Assembly (NCBI GenBank): GCA_029288615.1
Contig: JARIGV010000032.1
Coordinates: forward strand, 1-54,154
Source of the DNA: Candidatus Tayloriibacteriota bacterium
Lineage (GTDB): Bacteria > Patescibacteriota > Minisyncoccia > Phycocordibacterales > CAIRYW01
Length of the DNA: 54,154 nt
Direction: 5' to 3'
Within the stretch, counting starts at the first letter, position 1. Every line of letters begins with the position of its first letter. The notes below the pieces were generated by a model. It saw only the letters and a program-made list of their open reading frames with translations, was not told the DNA's origin and ran no database searches. Made by a program: the position numbers and the translations under genes. Positions 35,825 through 43,913 of this stretch are shown here, one piece after another.

Positions 35825-36856
35825 ATGTCAGTGCTCACATTCAAACCAAAAATCACCGTCAAAAAGCTCCTCGCAGCCCTTCCTACACGTTCTCGTGAGG
35901 TTATTGTTGCTCGCTATGGACTTGGAAAGGATGCTTCAAAGATGACTCTCGAAGCTATTGGCGATAAATACGGTATCACTCGTGAACGAGTACGACAGAT
36001 CGAGAATTCTGGCATCATAAACATCCGAAAATCAAAATCTTTTAAGGAAGAAGTAAAAGTTTTTGAGGAACTTAAGAATATTTTTAAAACTCTTGGATCA
36101 ATTATTTCAGAAGAAGATTTTCTCAATTATATTTCTCCAAAAGATAAATCTCTTCAAAACGATGTTCACTTCCTTCTCGTTGTTGGAGATGCATTCAAGA
36201 AACAGAAAGAAAATGATGAGTTCAAACACCGATGGCACATCGATGATTCTCACGCAAAGAAAGTAGAGGAAGCGCTTCGAAAACTTTACAAAGGACTTTC
36301 AAATGATGAACTCCTTCCTGAATCAGAAATCATCACAACTTTCCTCAAGCATCTCGAGGAAGTAAACGAGGAATACAAGAACGAAGAAGTTCTCAAACGA
36401 TGGCTCTCTCTTTCAAAACAGATTTCACGAAATCCTCTTGGTGAATGGGGAGTTGCTCATTCAAAGAATGTTTCTGTGAAGGGAATTCGAGACTACGCGT
36501 ACCTCGCTATAAGAAAGCACGGATCACCGATCCACTTCCGCGAAGTTGCTAAATCAATCCAGACACTTTTCAACAAAAAAGCTCATGTTGCTACAACACA
36601 CAACGAACTTATTAAAGACAAGAGATTTGTTCTCGTTGGACGCGGTCTCTACGCTCTCGCTGAATGGGGATATATCAATGGTGTTGTAAAAGATGTGATC
36701 CAGAAGGTTCTTGAGAAAAATGGCCCCCTTACGAAAGAAGAGATCATCGACAAAGTTCTCAAAGAACGATACGTCAAAGAAAACACCATCCTCGTCAATC
36801 TTCAGAACGCAAAGAACTTCAAGAAAGACAAACAAGGACGTTACTCACTCGTATAA
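35825..36856 (+). CDS. Sigma70 region-4-like HTH plus HARE-HTH regulator
   Basis: 343 residues. The N-terminal 75 residues carry a sigma region 4 fold: LPTRSREVIVARYGL near 19-33, LEAIGDKYGITRERVRQIEN near 42-61 (recognition helix). Region 2 is missing, so it is not a full sigma factor. The C-terminal part (about 225-343) holds HARE-HTH-type winged helices: IRDYAYLAIRKHGSPIHFREVAKSI and RFVLVGRGLYALAEWGY, with a second copy after it; this domain occurs in RNA polymerase delta subunits and in chromatin proteins. Probably binds RNA polymerase or the -35 element. Own promoter, perfect terminator. Confidence 0.8.
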   Translation: MSVLTFKPKITVKKLLAALPTRSREVIVARYGLGKDASKMTLEAIGDKYGITRERVRQIENSGIINIRKSKSFKEEVKVFEELKNIFKTLGSIISEEDFLNYISPKDKSLQNDVHFLLVVGDAFKKQKENDEFKHRWHIDDSHAKKVEEALRKLYKGLSNDELLPESEIITTFLKHLEEVNEEYKNEEVLKRWLSLSKQISRNPLGEWGVAHSKNVSVKGIRDYAYLAIRKHGSPIHFREVAKSIQTLFNKKAHVATTHNELIKDKRFVLVGRGLYALAEWGYINGVVKDVIQKVLEKNGPLTKEEIIDKVLKERYVKENTILVNLQNAKNFKKDKQGRYSLV

Positions 36857-36862
36857 AGAAAT

Positions 36863-36886
36863 CCCCGCGCCACGCGGGGTTTTTTT
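36863..36886 (+). terminator. Strong terminator of the sigma-4/HARE-HTH gene
   Basis: CCCCGCG-CCA-CGCGGGG followed by seven T; textbook intrinsic terminator. Confidence 0.92.
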
Positions 36887-36925
36887 ATGAGAAAAGGTGC
36901 GGTATTATTATTGTGTAAAAAACGA

Positions 36926-38167
36926 ATGGATAATTTTCTTTCACTCTTCGGCTCATCTTCGCAGGGAGTCCTTCTCGACTCACTTGCTTTTGCTTATATT
37001 CTTATTGTAATAATTGCACCCTTTGTCTTGGCTGTAATGTTCTTTGAAGCATATGTCACTTTAAGACGAAATCAATTCATTCATAGCCAGAAAACGATCG
37101 TCCTTGCAATCACTCTTCCACAAGAGATTCTTAAATCACCACTTGCGATGGAACTTTTCCTTACATCTCTTTATCAAACAAAAGGTGAGGGAACATTTAT
37201 CGCGCGTCTTATCAAAGGACAGGTACGTCCGTGGTTTTCTCTTGAACTTGTTTCAGATGGTGGCAATATCAAATTTTATATTTGGACATGGAGTTTTTGG
37301 AAACATCTTGTTGAATCACAACTCTACGCGCAGTATCCAGACATCGAAATAAAAGAAGTAAAAGACTATGCGGAGAATGTTCATCTTGATTTCAATAAAA
37401 TGGATCTTTGGGGATGTAATTTCAAACTTTCAAAAGCAGATCATTTTCCAATAAAAACATATGTTGATTACAATCTCGATAAAGATCCAAAAGAAGAAGT
37501 GAAGATTGATCCAATGACACCAGTACTTGAATATCTTGGTGGACTTCGCAAGGGTGAGCATGCATGGATTCAGATCATTATCCGTGCTCACAAAAAAGAA
37601 AGACCGAAACCTGGAGCTGGATGGTTCAGCCGTGAAAAAGTTGATTGGACCCATCACGGAAAAGAAGAAATCAAACACATCAAGCAAGGTGATAAGCAGG
37701 AAGCAGGAGAGATTAAACTTACAGGAATTTCTCTTACCAAAGGCGAGCGAGATGTCATCGAAGCGATCGAGAAAAATATTGCAAAGATCGCATTCGACTG
37801 CGGTATTCGTGCTCTTTATTTTGCAGACAAAGGAGCATTCAATGATATCAACATTGCAGGACTCAACGGCTCTTTCAGACAATATAACGCCACAAATCTC
37901 AACGGATTCGAATCAGATCATGCCACATCCTTTGATTATCCATGGCAAGATTTCACTGGTAAAAAACTTAAACACAAAAAAGAGCACATGCTTCATGAAT
38001 ACCAGTCGCGCTCATTTTTTCATTCACCCCATCAGGGACATTTCTTTACAATGAATACAGAGAGTCTTGCGACTATCTATCACTTCCCAGGTCAGGTTGC
38101 TCGCACACCAACAATTTCACGTGTCGAAGCAAAGAAATCAGAAGCACCCGCAAACCTTCCAATTTAA
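36926..38167 (+). CDS. Membrane-anchored protein of unknown function, CPR-type
   Basis: 413 residues from the ATG at 36926 (13 upstream in-frame codons lie in the terminator leader and are left out). One or two membrane helices near residues 18-45 (FAYILIVIIAPFVLAVMFF), then a large cytosolic part with no family I can name. It contains KIAFDCGIRALYFADKGAF and ends in HFPGQVARTPTISRVEAKKSEAP. Such proteins are often followed in CPR genomes by secretion or pilus ATPases, but here mltG copy 3 follows nine bases later. Function unknown; the pairing suggests envelope work. Confidence 0.6.
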   Translation: MDNFLSLFGSSSQGVLLDSLAFAYILIVIIAPFVLAVMFFEAYVTLRRNQFIHSQKTIVLAITLPQEILKSPLAMELFLTSLYQTKGEGTFIARLIKGQVRPWFSLELVSDGGNIKFYIWTWSFWKHLVESQLYAQYPDIEIKEVKDYAENVHLDFNKMDLWGCNFKLSKADHFPIKTYVDYNLDKDPKEEVKIDPMTPVLEYLGGLRKGEHAWIQIIIRAHKKERPKPGAGWFSREKVDWTHHGKEEIKHIKQGDKQEAGEIKLTGISLTKGERDVIEAIEKNIAKIAFDCGIRALYFADKGAFNDINIAGLNGSFRQYNATNLNGFESDHATSFDYPWQDFTGKKLKHKKEHMLHEYQSRSFFHSPHQGHFFTMNTESLATIYHFPGQVARTPTISRVEAKKSEAPANLPI

Positions 38168-38176
38168 TTTCATTCT

Positions 38177-39169
38177 ATGGATTCATTACCGTCGGATTTC
38201 GAATCGGCACCCAAGAAAAAAATAACAACAAAAGCGCTCGCTCTCAGCGCAGCTCTTTTTATTTGCGTACTTCTTTTCATCTATTACTTTATGATTGGAA
38301 GCTTTGCGAAGTTTCCCGACGGTAAAATTATCTATGTAAAAAAAGGAGCCTCGCTTCGTGAAGTAGCTACAGAATTTAAAGTGGGCGGCATTATTTCATC
38401 ACGAAACCTTCTTATGATGACGATCATTACACTTGGTGGCGAAAATAAAGTCGTTGCTGGGCCATATTTCTTTTCAGGTGGAGAAGGCGTACTTCCACTC
38501 GCGCTTCGACTCATGTCAGGAAATTTTGAAATCAAACCACTTAAAATTACATTCCCAGAAGGATTTACTGTGAAAGCGATAGGAGATCGATTGAAGGAAA
38601 GAATTCCCGTCTTCGATGAATCTAATTTTCTTGCGCTCGCTAAACCAAAAGAGGGATATCTTTTTCCTGAAACATATTTCTTCTTACCTGATGTCACCGC
38701 AACAGACACACTCGAAGCATTTTCAAATGTTTTTGATCAGAAAATTAGCAGCCTCAAAAATCAGATCCTTTCTTCTGGACATTCACTGAACGAGATCATC
38801 ACAATGGCGTCCATTCTTGAGGAAGAAGTACGTGGTAGCGAGGATAAAAAGATTGTCGCAGGAATTCTCTGGAAAAGAATAAAAATGAGAATGCCGCTCC
38901 AGGTAGATTCCACTCTCGCGTACGAAATTGGAAAAACATCGGGACAACTTACTCTGACCGATCTTCAAACGGATTCTCCGTACAATACATACACGAGAAA
39001 AGGTTTGCCTCCAACACCGATTTCAAACCCAGGACTCGACTCGATCACGGCAGCCGTTGAGCCAATGACAACACCGTATCTTTATTTCCTCACAGATAGC
39101 CAAGGAGTAGTGCATTATGCAAAAACTTTTGAAGAGCATAAGGCGAATAAAGCGAGGTATTTGAGATAA
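38177..39169 (+). CDS. mltG: MltG/YceG-like endolytic transglycosylase (copy 3)
   Basis: 330 residues, membrane anchor TKALALSAALFICVLLFIYY near 18-37, then LysM-like lobe (KGASLREVATEFKVGGIISS near 57-76) and YceG lobe: ASILEEEVRGSEDKKIVAGI with the catalytic Glu in an EEE cluster, LWKRIKMRMPLQVDSTLAY, SPYNTYTRKGLPPTPISNPG. The nearest of the three to standard MltG in length. Co-transcribed with the gene before it. Confidence 0.92.
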   Translation: MDSLPSDFESAPKKKITTKALALSAALFICVLLFIYYFMIGSFAKFPDGKIIYVKKGASLREVATEFKVGGIISSRNLLMMTIITLGGENKVVAGPYFFSGGEGVLPLALRLMSGNFEIKPLKITFPEGFTVKAIGDRLKERIPVFDESNFLALAKPKEGYLFPETYFFLPDVTATDTLEAFSNVFDQKISSLKNQILSSGHSLNEIITMASILEEEVRGSEDKKIVAGILWKRIKMRMPLQVDSTLAYEIGKTSGQLTLTDLQTDSPYNTYTRKGLPPTPISNPGLDSITAAVEPMTTPYLYFLTDSQGVVHYAKTFEEHKANKARYLR

Positions 39170-39201
39170 GAACGGGACATCTCAATTATAATTATAAAAA
39201 T

Positions 39202-39220
39202 ACTGAAGTATTACTTCAGT
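39202..39220 (-). terminator. Terminator of a small minus-strand gene
   Basis: ACTGAAGT-ATT-ACTTCAGT, followed on the minus strand by ATTTTTATAATT. It may also end the plus-strand mltG transcript. Confidence 0.55.
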
Positions 39221-39405
39221 GGGATCAAAAAAGCATAGAATATTTGGCCTACGACAACAAATAGATAGAAGCCGCACCAGAGTGTAATCCCAATCCGGTA
39301 AAGAATATCAAGATTATGCCGTTGACGTACTGTAGTAGCCTGACCGAATGCACCAATAGCAGCCAATCCTATACCAAAGGGCACAGCAAGAATGAACAAG
39401 TCCAT
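39211..39405 (-). CDS. Small two-helix membrane protein
   Basis: 64 residues: membrane helices near 3-20 (LFILAVPFGIGLAAIGAFG) and 38-60 (GITLWCGFYLFVVVGQIFYAFL), with a charged loop RQRHNLD between. Own hairpin terminator. No family recognised. Codon use is like the surrounding genes. Confidence 0.5.
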   Translation of the reverse strand: MDLFILAVPFGIGLAAIGAFGQATTVRQRHNLDILYRIGITLWCGFYLFVVVGQIFYAFLIPLK

Positions 39406-39477
39406 TTAAACAAATAATGTGCTATCTTAATGCCGAAAGTCAAATAAAATAGCACCTGATATAACCTTCAGATGCCT

Positions 39478-39651
39478 TTAGTGTACGAAAGAGCGTTCGA
39501 ATATGAATGCGAGGTAAACTCCAAGGCTCAGGACCAGAAACGCAAAAGCCAGGAGAAATCGACCAAGACGCCTGCGTTTATAAGCCACCTGACTTGGAAA
39601 TGCTTTATCGGCATATGAAATAAGATCAATGACCAAATTGCAGGTATCCAT
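39478..39651 (-). CDS. Small membrane protein
   Basis: 57 residues from the ATG at 39651 (a TTG six codons earlier is the alternative). Basic segment YKRRRLGRFLL followed by a membrane helix AFAFLVLSLGVYLAFIF. Divergent from mnmA. No family recognised. Confidence 0.4.
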   Translation of the reverse strand: MDTCNLVIDLISYADKAFPSQVAYKRRRLGRFLLAFAFLVLSLGVYLAFIFERSFVH

Positions 39652-39685
39652 GCTCCGAAGATCAAACAAGGTACAAGGTATTCCA

Positions 39686-39691
39686 TATAAT
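39686..39691 (+). promoter_or_regulatory. -10 box of mnmA
   Basis: Consensus TATAAT, only four bases before the ATG at 39696; the transcript would start at or inside the start codon. No clear -35. Confidence 0.45.
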
Positions 39692-39695
39692 TTAT

Positions 39696-40793
39696 ATGAA
39701 ACATCTAAAAAGTGATAATGTCAATAGAACAGTCTTTGTAGGCCTTTCGGGAGGTGTGGATTCTTCCGTGGCTGCATATTTACTCAAAAAGGAGGGATAT
39801 AAAGTCGTTGGTGCTTTTATAAAGACCTGGCAACCAGAATTTATTGATTGTACCTGGAAAGATGAAAGACGGGACGCGATGCGCGTTGCTGCACACCTTG
39901 AAATTCCTTTCGTCACAATCGATCTTGAAAAAGAATATAAAGAAGGTGTTGCGGACTATATGATCCGTGAATACAAAGCCGGCAGAACTCCAAACCCAGA
40001 TGTTATGTGCAATAAAGAGGTGAAGTTTGGTGCATTTCTAAATCGTGCACTTTCTATGGGAGCGGACTTTGTCGCAACCGGACATTACGCACAAATTGCC
40101 CGTCCGTCCAAGGGCAGACCTTGGACAAAAATGCTGCGCGCAGTCGATAATAGCAAGGAACAGAGCTATTTTTTGTGGACTCTTACAGAAAAACAACTCG
40201 AGAAAATCATCTTTCCGATAGGTGGTCTCAAAAAATCTGAGGTAAGGAAAATTGCACAGAAAGCCGGACTTCCGACTGCAGAGAAAAAAGACAGCCAAGG
40301 AATTTGCATGCTTGGTGATATCAGTATGAAAGATTTTCTCTCACATTATATTCCAAAGAAAAAAGGAAATGTTTTGAATGTGTCAGGTGAAGTGATTGGG
40401 ACGCATGACGGTGCACTTTTTTTTACAGTAGGAGAGCGACATGGATTTACAATTACAAAAAAGACATCTGAAGAGGAGAGACTCTACGTTATTTCAAAAG
40501 AGGCAAAGAAAAATACTATTGTTGTTGGCACATACGATGACCTCCAAAAAGAAATTGAGAAAAGCTCAAAAGATATCGCTCTTGAAAATTTTCACTGGAT
40601 AAACAGCGAGCCCGAAGAAGGAAAAACACATAATGCGCAGATACGTTATCATCAGGATTTTCAGAAAGTCACTCTCGAGAAAACAAAGCAGGGTTTCATA
40701 GCTCACTTTAAAAATCCACAGACGGCTGCATCCGGACAATCTGCCGTATTTTACGACGATGACGTCTGCCTTGGTGGTGGAATAATAAAATAG
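39696..40793 (+). CDS. mnmA: tRNA-specific 2-thiouridylase
   Basis: Adds sulphur to U34 of tRNA-Lys, -Glu and -Gln. 365 residues, normal. PP-loop ATP site GLSGGVDSS near 16-24; the two catalytic cysteines are C105 in NPDVMCNKEVKFG and C204 in SQGICMLGD; C-terminal barrel with FTVGERHGFTI and the RYHQDF element. Needs a sulphur donor chain not seen in the window. Confidence 0.96.
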   Translation: MKHLKSDNVNRTVFVGLSGGVDSSVAAYLLKKEGYKVVGAFIKTWQPEFIDCTWKDERRDAMRVAAHLEIPFVTIDLEKEYKEGVADYMIREYKAGRTPNPDVMCNKEVKFGAFLNRALSMGADFVATGHYAQIARPSKGRPWTKMLRAVDNSKEQSYFLWTLTEKQLEKIIFPIGGLKKSEVRKIAQKAGLPTAEKKDSQGICMLGDISMKDFLSHYIPKKKGNVLNVSGEVIGTHDGALFFTVGERHGFTITKKTSEEERLYVISKEAKKNTIVVGTYDDLQKEIEKSSKDIALENFHWINSEPEEGKTHNAQIRYHQDFQKVTLEKTKQGFIAHFKNPQTAASGQSAVFYDDDVCLGGGIIK

Positions 40794-40825
40794 TATAGTA
40801 ATTTCAGCATAAGGTTCTCTAATTC

Positions 40826-41010
40826 TCTGAGTAACACGCGAGGGACTGACAAAAATAAGAGGAAGGCCTCGTGGCCTAAAGCTAGTTGGTGAAAGATTAA
40901 GTAGCGCCTAGTGAACGCGGATCTTTGTTTCGTTTAGCGAAGCGGGTAACGGCCCCCCCCAAGGCTAAGATGGGTAGCTGCCTGTATGAGTTGCTGCAGT
41001 CGGCCAGAGA
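40826..41010 (+). pseudogene. Degenerate, rearranged 16S rRNA fragment
   Basis: Three conserved 16S pieces occur in the right order: CTGAGTAACACGCG (about E. coli 100-115), CCTCGTGGCCTAAAGCTAGTTGGTGA (about 205-250) and GGTAACGGCC followed by AAGGCTAAGATGGGTAGCTG (about 255-290), which is partly typical down to GAG and CAG runs beyond. Between the second and third lies about 50 bases (40892-40944) recalling the V1 region (GAACGCGGATCTTT...GCGAAGCGGGT). A run of eight C replaces CCCACC. There is no complete rRNA gene, so it is a remnant, a scrambled copy or an assembly chimera. Not coding: the open frame crossing it is fortuitous. Confidence 0.75.
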
Positions 41011-41021
41011 AAAGAAATGCT

Positions 41022-41049
41022 ATAGCCACCAGGGAAACCTGGTGGCTAT
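41022..41049. other. Perfect 12-bp hairpin with GAAA tetraloop
   Basis: ATAGCCACCAGG-GAAA-CCTGGTGGCTAT directly after the 16S-like fragment. GNRA loops stabilise structured RNA. There is no T tail, so it is a poor terminator; it may end or cap whatever RNA is made from the fragment. Confidence 0.6.
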
Positions 41050-41062
41050 CCTATTAATTGAT

Positions 41063-41071
41063 TGTTACAAT
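41063..41071 (+). promoter_or_regulatory. Extended -10 promoter of the alkyltransferase gene
   Basis: TGTTACAAT (hexamer 41066-41071); ATG at 41078 after six bases. Leaderless. Confidence 0.6.
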
Positions 41072-41077
41072 ACGCTC

Positions 41078-41341
41078 ATGAAAATAGAAACATTCCGAGA
41101 AAAAGTACTCTCCGTAGTAAAAAAGATCCCTAAAGGAAAGACAATGACCTACAAAGAAGTCGCTACAAAAGCCGGAAGACCTGGGGCTTCAAGAGCTGTG
41201 GGTACAATTATGGCGAAAAATGCTGATAAAAATGTTCCATGCCACCGGGTCATTCGCTCTGATGGAAAAATAGGGCAGTACAATGGCCTACAGGGTAAAG
41301 ACAAATTAGCACTTCTTAAAAAAGAAGGGGCTATCAAATAA
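41078..41341 (+). CDS. O6-alkylguanine-DNA alkyltransferase, catalytic domain only
   Basis: 87 residues from the ATG at 41078. This is the DNA-binding/active-site domain of Ogt/MGMT: MTYKEVATKAGRP near 23-35, the arginine-finger helix ASRAVGTIMAKN, and the acceptor cysteine in VPCHRVIRSDG. Having Cys, it should be a true suicide repair enzyme rather than the alkyltransferase-like (Trp) type. The N-terminal domain of full-size Ogt is missing. The longer frame beginning at 40925 runs into the 16S-like DNA and is rejected as start. Confidence 0.88.
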   Translation: MKIETFREKVLSVVKKIPKGKTMTYKEVATKAGRPGASRAVGTIMAKNADKNVPCHRVIRSDGKIGQYNGLQGKDKLALLKKEGAIK

Positions 41342-41356
41342 ACTTCAATAAATTTT

Positions 41357-41968
41357 ATGTCAGCAGATACTCCAGAACACAGAAAGGAGCTTCTCAAGCA
41401 GATCAAAGATGAGGTGGTAGAACTTAAAAATTCACCACTTTATGATTTTCGTATTGAAAACAACAGCTATCCTGTCATCGGCGAAGGAGATCATTTTGCA
41501 AAAATAATGTTTGTCGGTGAAGCACCAGGAAAAAACGAAGCAAAAACAGGAAAGCCATTTTGTGGTGCTGCAGGAAAAATACTCGATGAACTTTTACAGA
41601 GTGTGGGTATTGAAAGAAAAGATATTTACATTACAAACATTGTAAAAGATCGTCCACCACAAAACCGCGATCCACTTCCAGAAGAAATAAAAATTTACGG
41701 ACCATTTCTCGACAGACAAATCGAGATTATAAAGCCACAGATCATCGCAGGACTTGGACGCTTTTCAAGTGTATATGTAATGGAGAAATTTGGCCTTCTT
41801 CTTGATATCGAGCCAATTTCACAAATGCATGGAAAGACATACAAGACAGAAGCAAGCTATGGAAAAGTAAAAATACTTCCTCTCTATCATCCCGCCGCGG
41901 CAATCTACAACCAACATCTCAAAGACACACTCAAAAAAGATTTCTCTGCACTCAAAGATTTAAAATAA
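41357..41968 (+). CDS. Family-4 uracil-DNA glycosylase lacking iron-sulphur cysteines
   Basis: Removes uracil from DNA. 203 residues: motif A FVGEAPGKNEAKTGKPFCG near 51-69, YITNIVKDRPPQNR near 92-105 and motif B LYHPAAAIYN near 176-185. Family-4 enzymes normally hold a 4Fe-4S cluster through four Cys, usually in a CxxC near the N-terminus, in KCRPP and in a later ExxxCxPxL. Here these read SPLYDF, KDRPP and EIKIYGPFL: no Cys is left but one in FCG. So the cluster is predicted to be missing although catalysis motifs remain. Probably co-transcribed with the alkyltransferase gene, forming a small repair unit. Confidence 0.85.
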   Translation: MSADTPEHRKELLKQIKDEVVELKNSPLYDFRIENNSYPVIGEGDHFAKIMFVGEAPGKNEAKTGKPFCGAAGKILDELLQSVGIERKDIYITNIVKDRPPQNRDPLPEEIKIYGPFLDRQIEIIKPQIIAGLGRFSSVYVMEKFGLLLDIEPISQMHGKTYKTEASYGKVKILPLYHPAAAIYNQHLKDTLKKDFSALKDLK

Positions 41969-41993
41969 TTTTATTTCATTGAACAGCAATTTG

Positions 41994-42002
41994 TGCTAGA
42001 TT
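41994..42002 (+). promoter_or_regulatory. Extended -10 promoter of alaS
   Basis: TGCTAGATT (hexamer 41997-42002) with TTTCAT 17 bases upstream; ATG at 42009 after six bases. Confidence 0.55.
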
Positions 42003-42008
42003 AAGCCC

Positions 42009-43856
42009 ATGAATTCAGAAGAAATCCGCAGTAAATATCTAAAATATTTTGAAAATAAAGGGCACACTATCGTCCCTTCCGGACTTCTCGTACCTGAAAA
42101 TGATCCAACAACACTCTTTACTGGCTCTGGCATGCAGCCGATGCTTCCATATCTTTTGGGACAGACTCATCCGCTCGGCACACGTATCGTCGACTCACAA
42201 AAATCTTTTCGAACAGGAGATATTGAAGATGTAGGCGACAATCGCCACACTACTTTTTTTGAAATGCTCGGCAACTGGTCTTTCGGTGATTATTTCCAGG
42301 AAGAGCAGCTCACTTGGGTTTTTGATTTTCTCATTAATGAAATCAAACTCGATCCAAAGAAAATTTTCGTCACAGTTTTTGCAGGTGATGAAGAAAACGG
42401 ACTTCCGCGAGACACAAAAGCATGCGAACTTTGGCAAAAACTCTTTGCTCTGAAAGGAATTGAAGCAAAAGATGTCGTTCTCGACACAGAAGAAAACGGC
42501 GCAAAGCTCGGTATGCAAGGCGGCAAAATCTTTTATTATGGAGCAAAAAACTGGTGGTCACGCGCAGGAACTCCAGAAAAAATGCCAATAGGCGAGCCAG
42601 GTGGACCAGATTCAGAAATCTTTTATGAATTCGATTTCATCCCTCACGATCCAAAATACGGAGAAAACTGCCATCCTAACTGCGACTGCGGTCGCTATAT
42701 GGAAATTGGAAACTCTGTTTTTATGCAGTATGTAAAAGTTGCTGACAAAAAATTTGAACTTCTTCCAAAGAAAAATATTGACTTCGGTGGGGGATTTGAA
42801 CGAATTGCTGCAGCAGCAATTAATAGCTCCGACGTTTTCGAAATTGATATCTTCAAAGGCATTATCAAAACACTTGAGAGACTCTCAGGAAAGACATACA
42901 AAGACTCACAATACACCCGTTCGATGCGAATCGTTGCAGATCATGTGCGAGCAGCAACATTTCTCATTGGAGATGGAGTAAATCCTTCAAACATTGACCG
43001 AGGATACTTTGTACGCCGACTTCTTCGCCGTGCAATTCGCGTCTGGGACACATTGGGTATTCCAAATGCTGGAATCGGCGAACTTGTAGAACCTCTTCTC
43101 ACTTTCTACAAGACCGCATATCCTGAAACATGGGAGAAAAGAGCCGAAATTAAATCTGAAATCGACAAAGAAGAAAATAAATTCCGCCAGACACTTGAAA
43201 AGGGTATGAGAGAATTTGAAAAAGGCACAGATCCATTCATCCTTTTTACTTCATACGGTTTTCCTATCGAACTCACTGAAGAAATTGCAAAAGAAAAGGG
43301 AGTTACAATTGATCGAAATAAATTTGAGGAAGAATTTAAAAAGCATCAGGAGCTTTCTCGCGCTGGTGCAGAGAAAAAATTCAAAGGCGGACTTGGTGAC
43401 ACGAGTGATAAGTCACTTCAGTACCACACAGCCACACATCTTCTCCAGCAGGCACTTCGCGATGTTCTTGGAAATGAAGTTGGGCAAAAAGGAAGCAATA
43501 TCACACCGGAGAGACTTCGTTTTGACTTCACATTTTCTCGAAAAATGACAGATGAGGAAAAGAAAAGAGTAGAAGATATCGTCAATGAAAAAATAAAAGC
43601 TTCTCTTCCTGTTGAAGTGGTCACTTTGCCAAAAGAAGAAGCAGAAAAAACAGGGGCAATTCATTTCTTTGGTGAAAAATATCCTGATATGGTGACTGTC
43701 TACTACATTGGAAATGATCTCAACTCTGCATACTCAAAAGAATTCTGCGGTGGACCTCATGTAAAAAACACCGAAGAACTTAAAGGTAGATTCAAGATCC
43801 AGAAAGAAGAAGCTGTCTCTGCAGGCGTTCGACGCATCAAAGCTGTTCTCGAATAA
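42009..43856 (+). CDS. alaS: Alanyl-tRNA synthetase, short form without C-Ala domain
   Basis: 615 residues against about 875 in most bacteria. The class II catalytic core is complete (FENKGHTIVPSGLLVPENDPT near 14-34; TGSGMQPMLPYL; DVGDNRHTTFFEMLGNWSFGDYF near 76-98), as is the tRNA-binding helical part and the editing domain with its zinc ligands (HTATHLLQQAL, CGGPHV) and the final VSAGVRRIKAV. The coiled coil plus C-Ala domain (260 residues) is absent. It should be monomeric; this is a known reduction in small genomes. Confidence 0.94.
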   Translation: MNSEEIRSKYLKYFENKGHTIVPSGLLVPENDPTTLFTGSGMQPMLPYLLGQTHPLGTRIVDSQKSFRTGDIEDVGDNRHTTFFEMLGNWSFGDYFQEEQLTWVFDFLINEIKLDPKKIFVTVFAGDEENGLPRDTKACELWQKLFALKGIEAKDVVLDTEENGAKLGMQGGKIFYYGAKNWWSRAGTPEKMPIGEPGGPDSEIFYEFDFIPHDPKYGENCHPNCDCGRYMEIGNSVFMQYVKVADKKFELLPKKNIDFGGGFERIAAAAINSSDVFEIDIFKGIIKTLERLSGKTYKDSQYTRSMRIVADHVRAATFLIGDGVNPSNIDRGYFVRRLLRRAIRVWDTLGIPNAGIGELVEPLLTFYKTAYPETWEKRAEIKSEIDKEENKFRQTLEKGMREFEKGTDPFILFTSYGFPIELTEEIAKEKGVTIDRNKFEEEFKKHQELSRAGAEKKFKGGLGDTSDKSLQYHTATHLLQQALRDVLGNEVGQKGSNITPERLRFDFTFSRKMTDEEKKRVEDIVNEKIKASLPVEVVTLPKEEAEKTGAIHFFGEKYPDMVTVYYIGNDLNSAYSKEFCGGPHVKNTEELKGRFKIQKEEAVSAGVRRIKAVLE

Positions 43857-43898
43857 AATTCTCCAGAGACTCACTTGGATTTTATTTTCTGATTGTCT

Positions 43899-43904
43899 TA
43901 CAAT
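43899..43904 (+). promoter_or_regulatory. -10 box upstream of the actin-like-fold gene
   Basis: TACAAT, nine bases before the ATG at 43914. Supports the 43914 start over the TTG at 43893, which would lie before the predicted transcript. Confidence 0.45.
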
Positions 43905-43913
43905 GAGAGAGTC

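Noticed and set aside
40925-41077. Upstream extension of the alkyltransferase frame
   Set aside because: It translates the 16S-like DNA and hairpin; the ATG at 41078 has its own extended -10 box six bases upstream.
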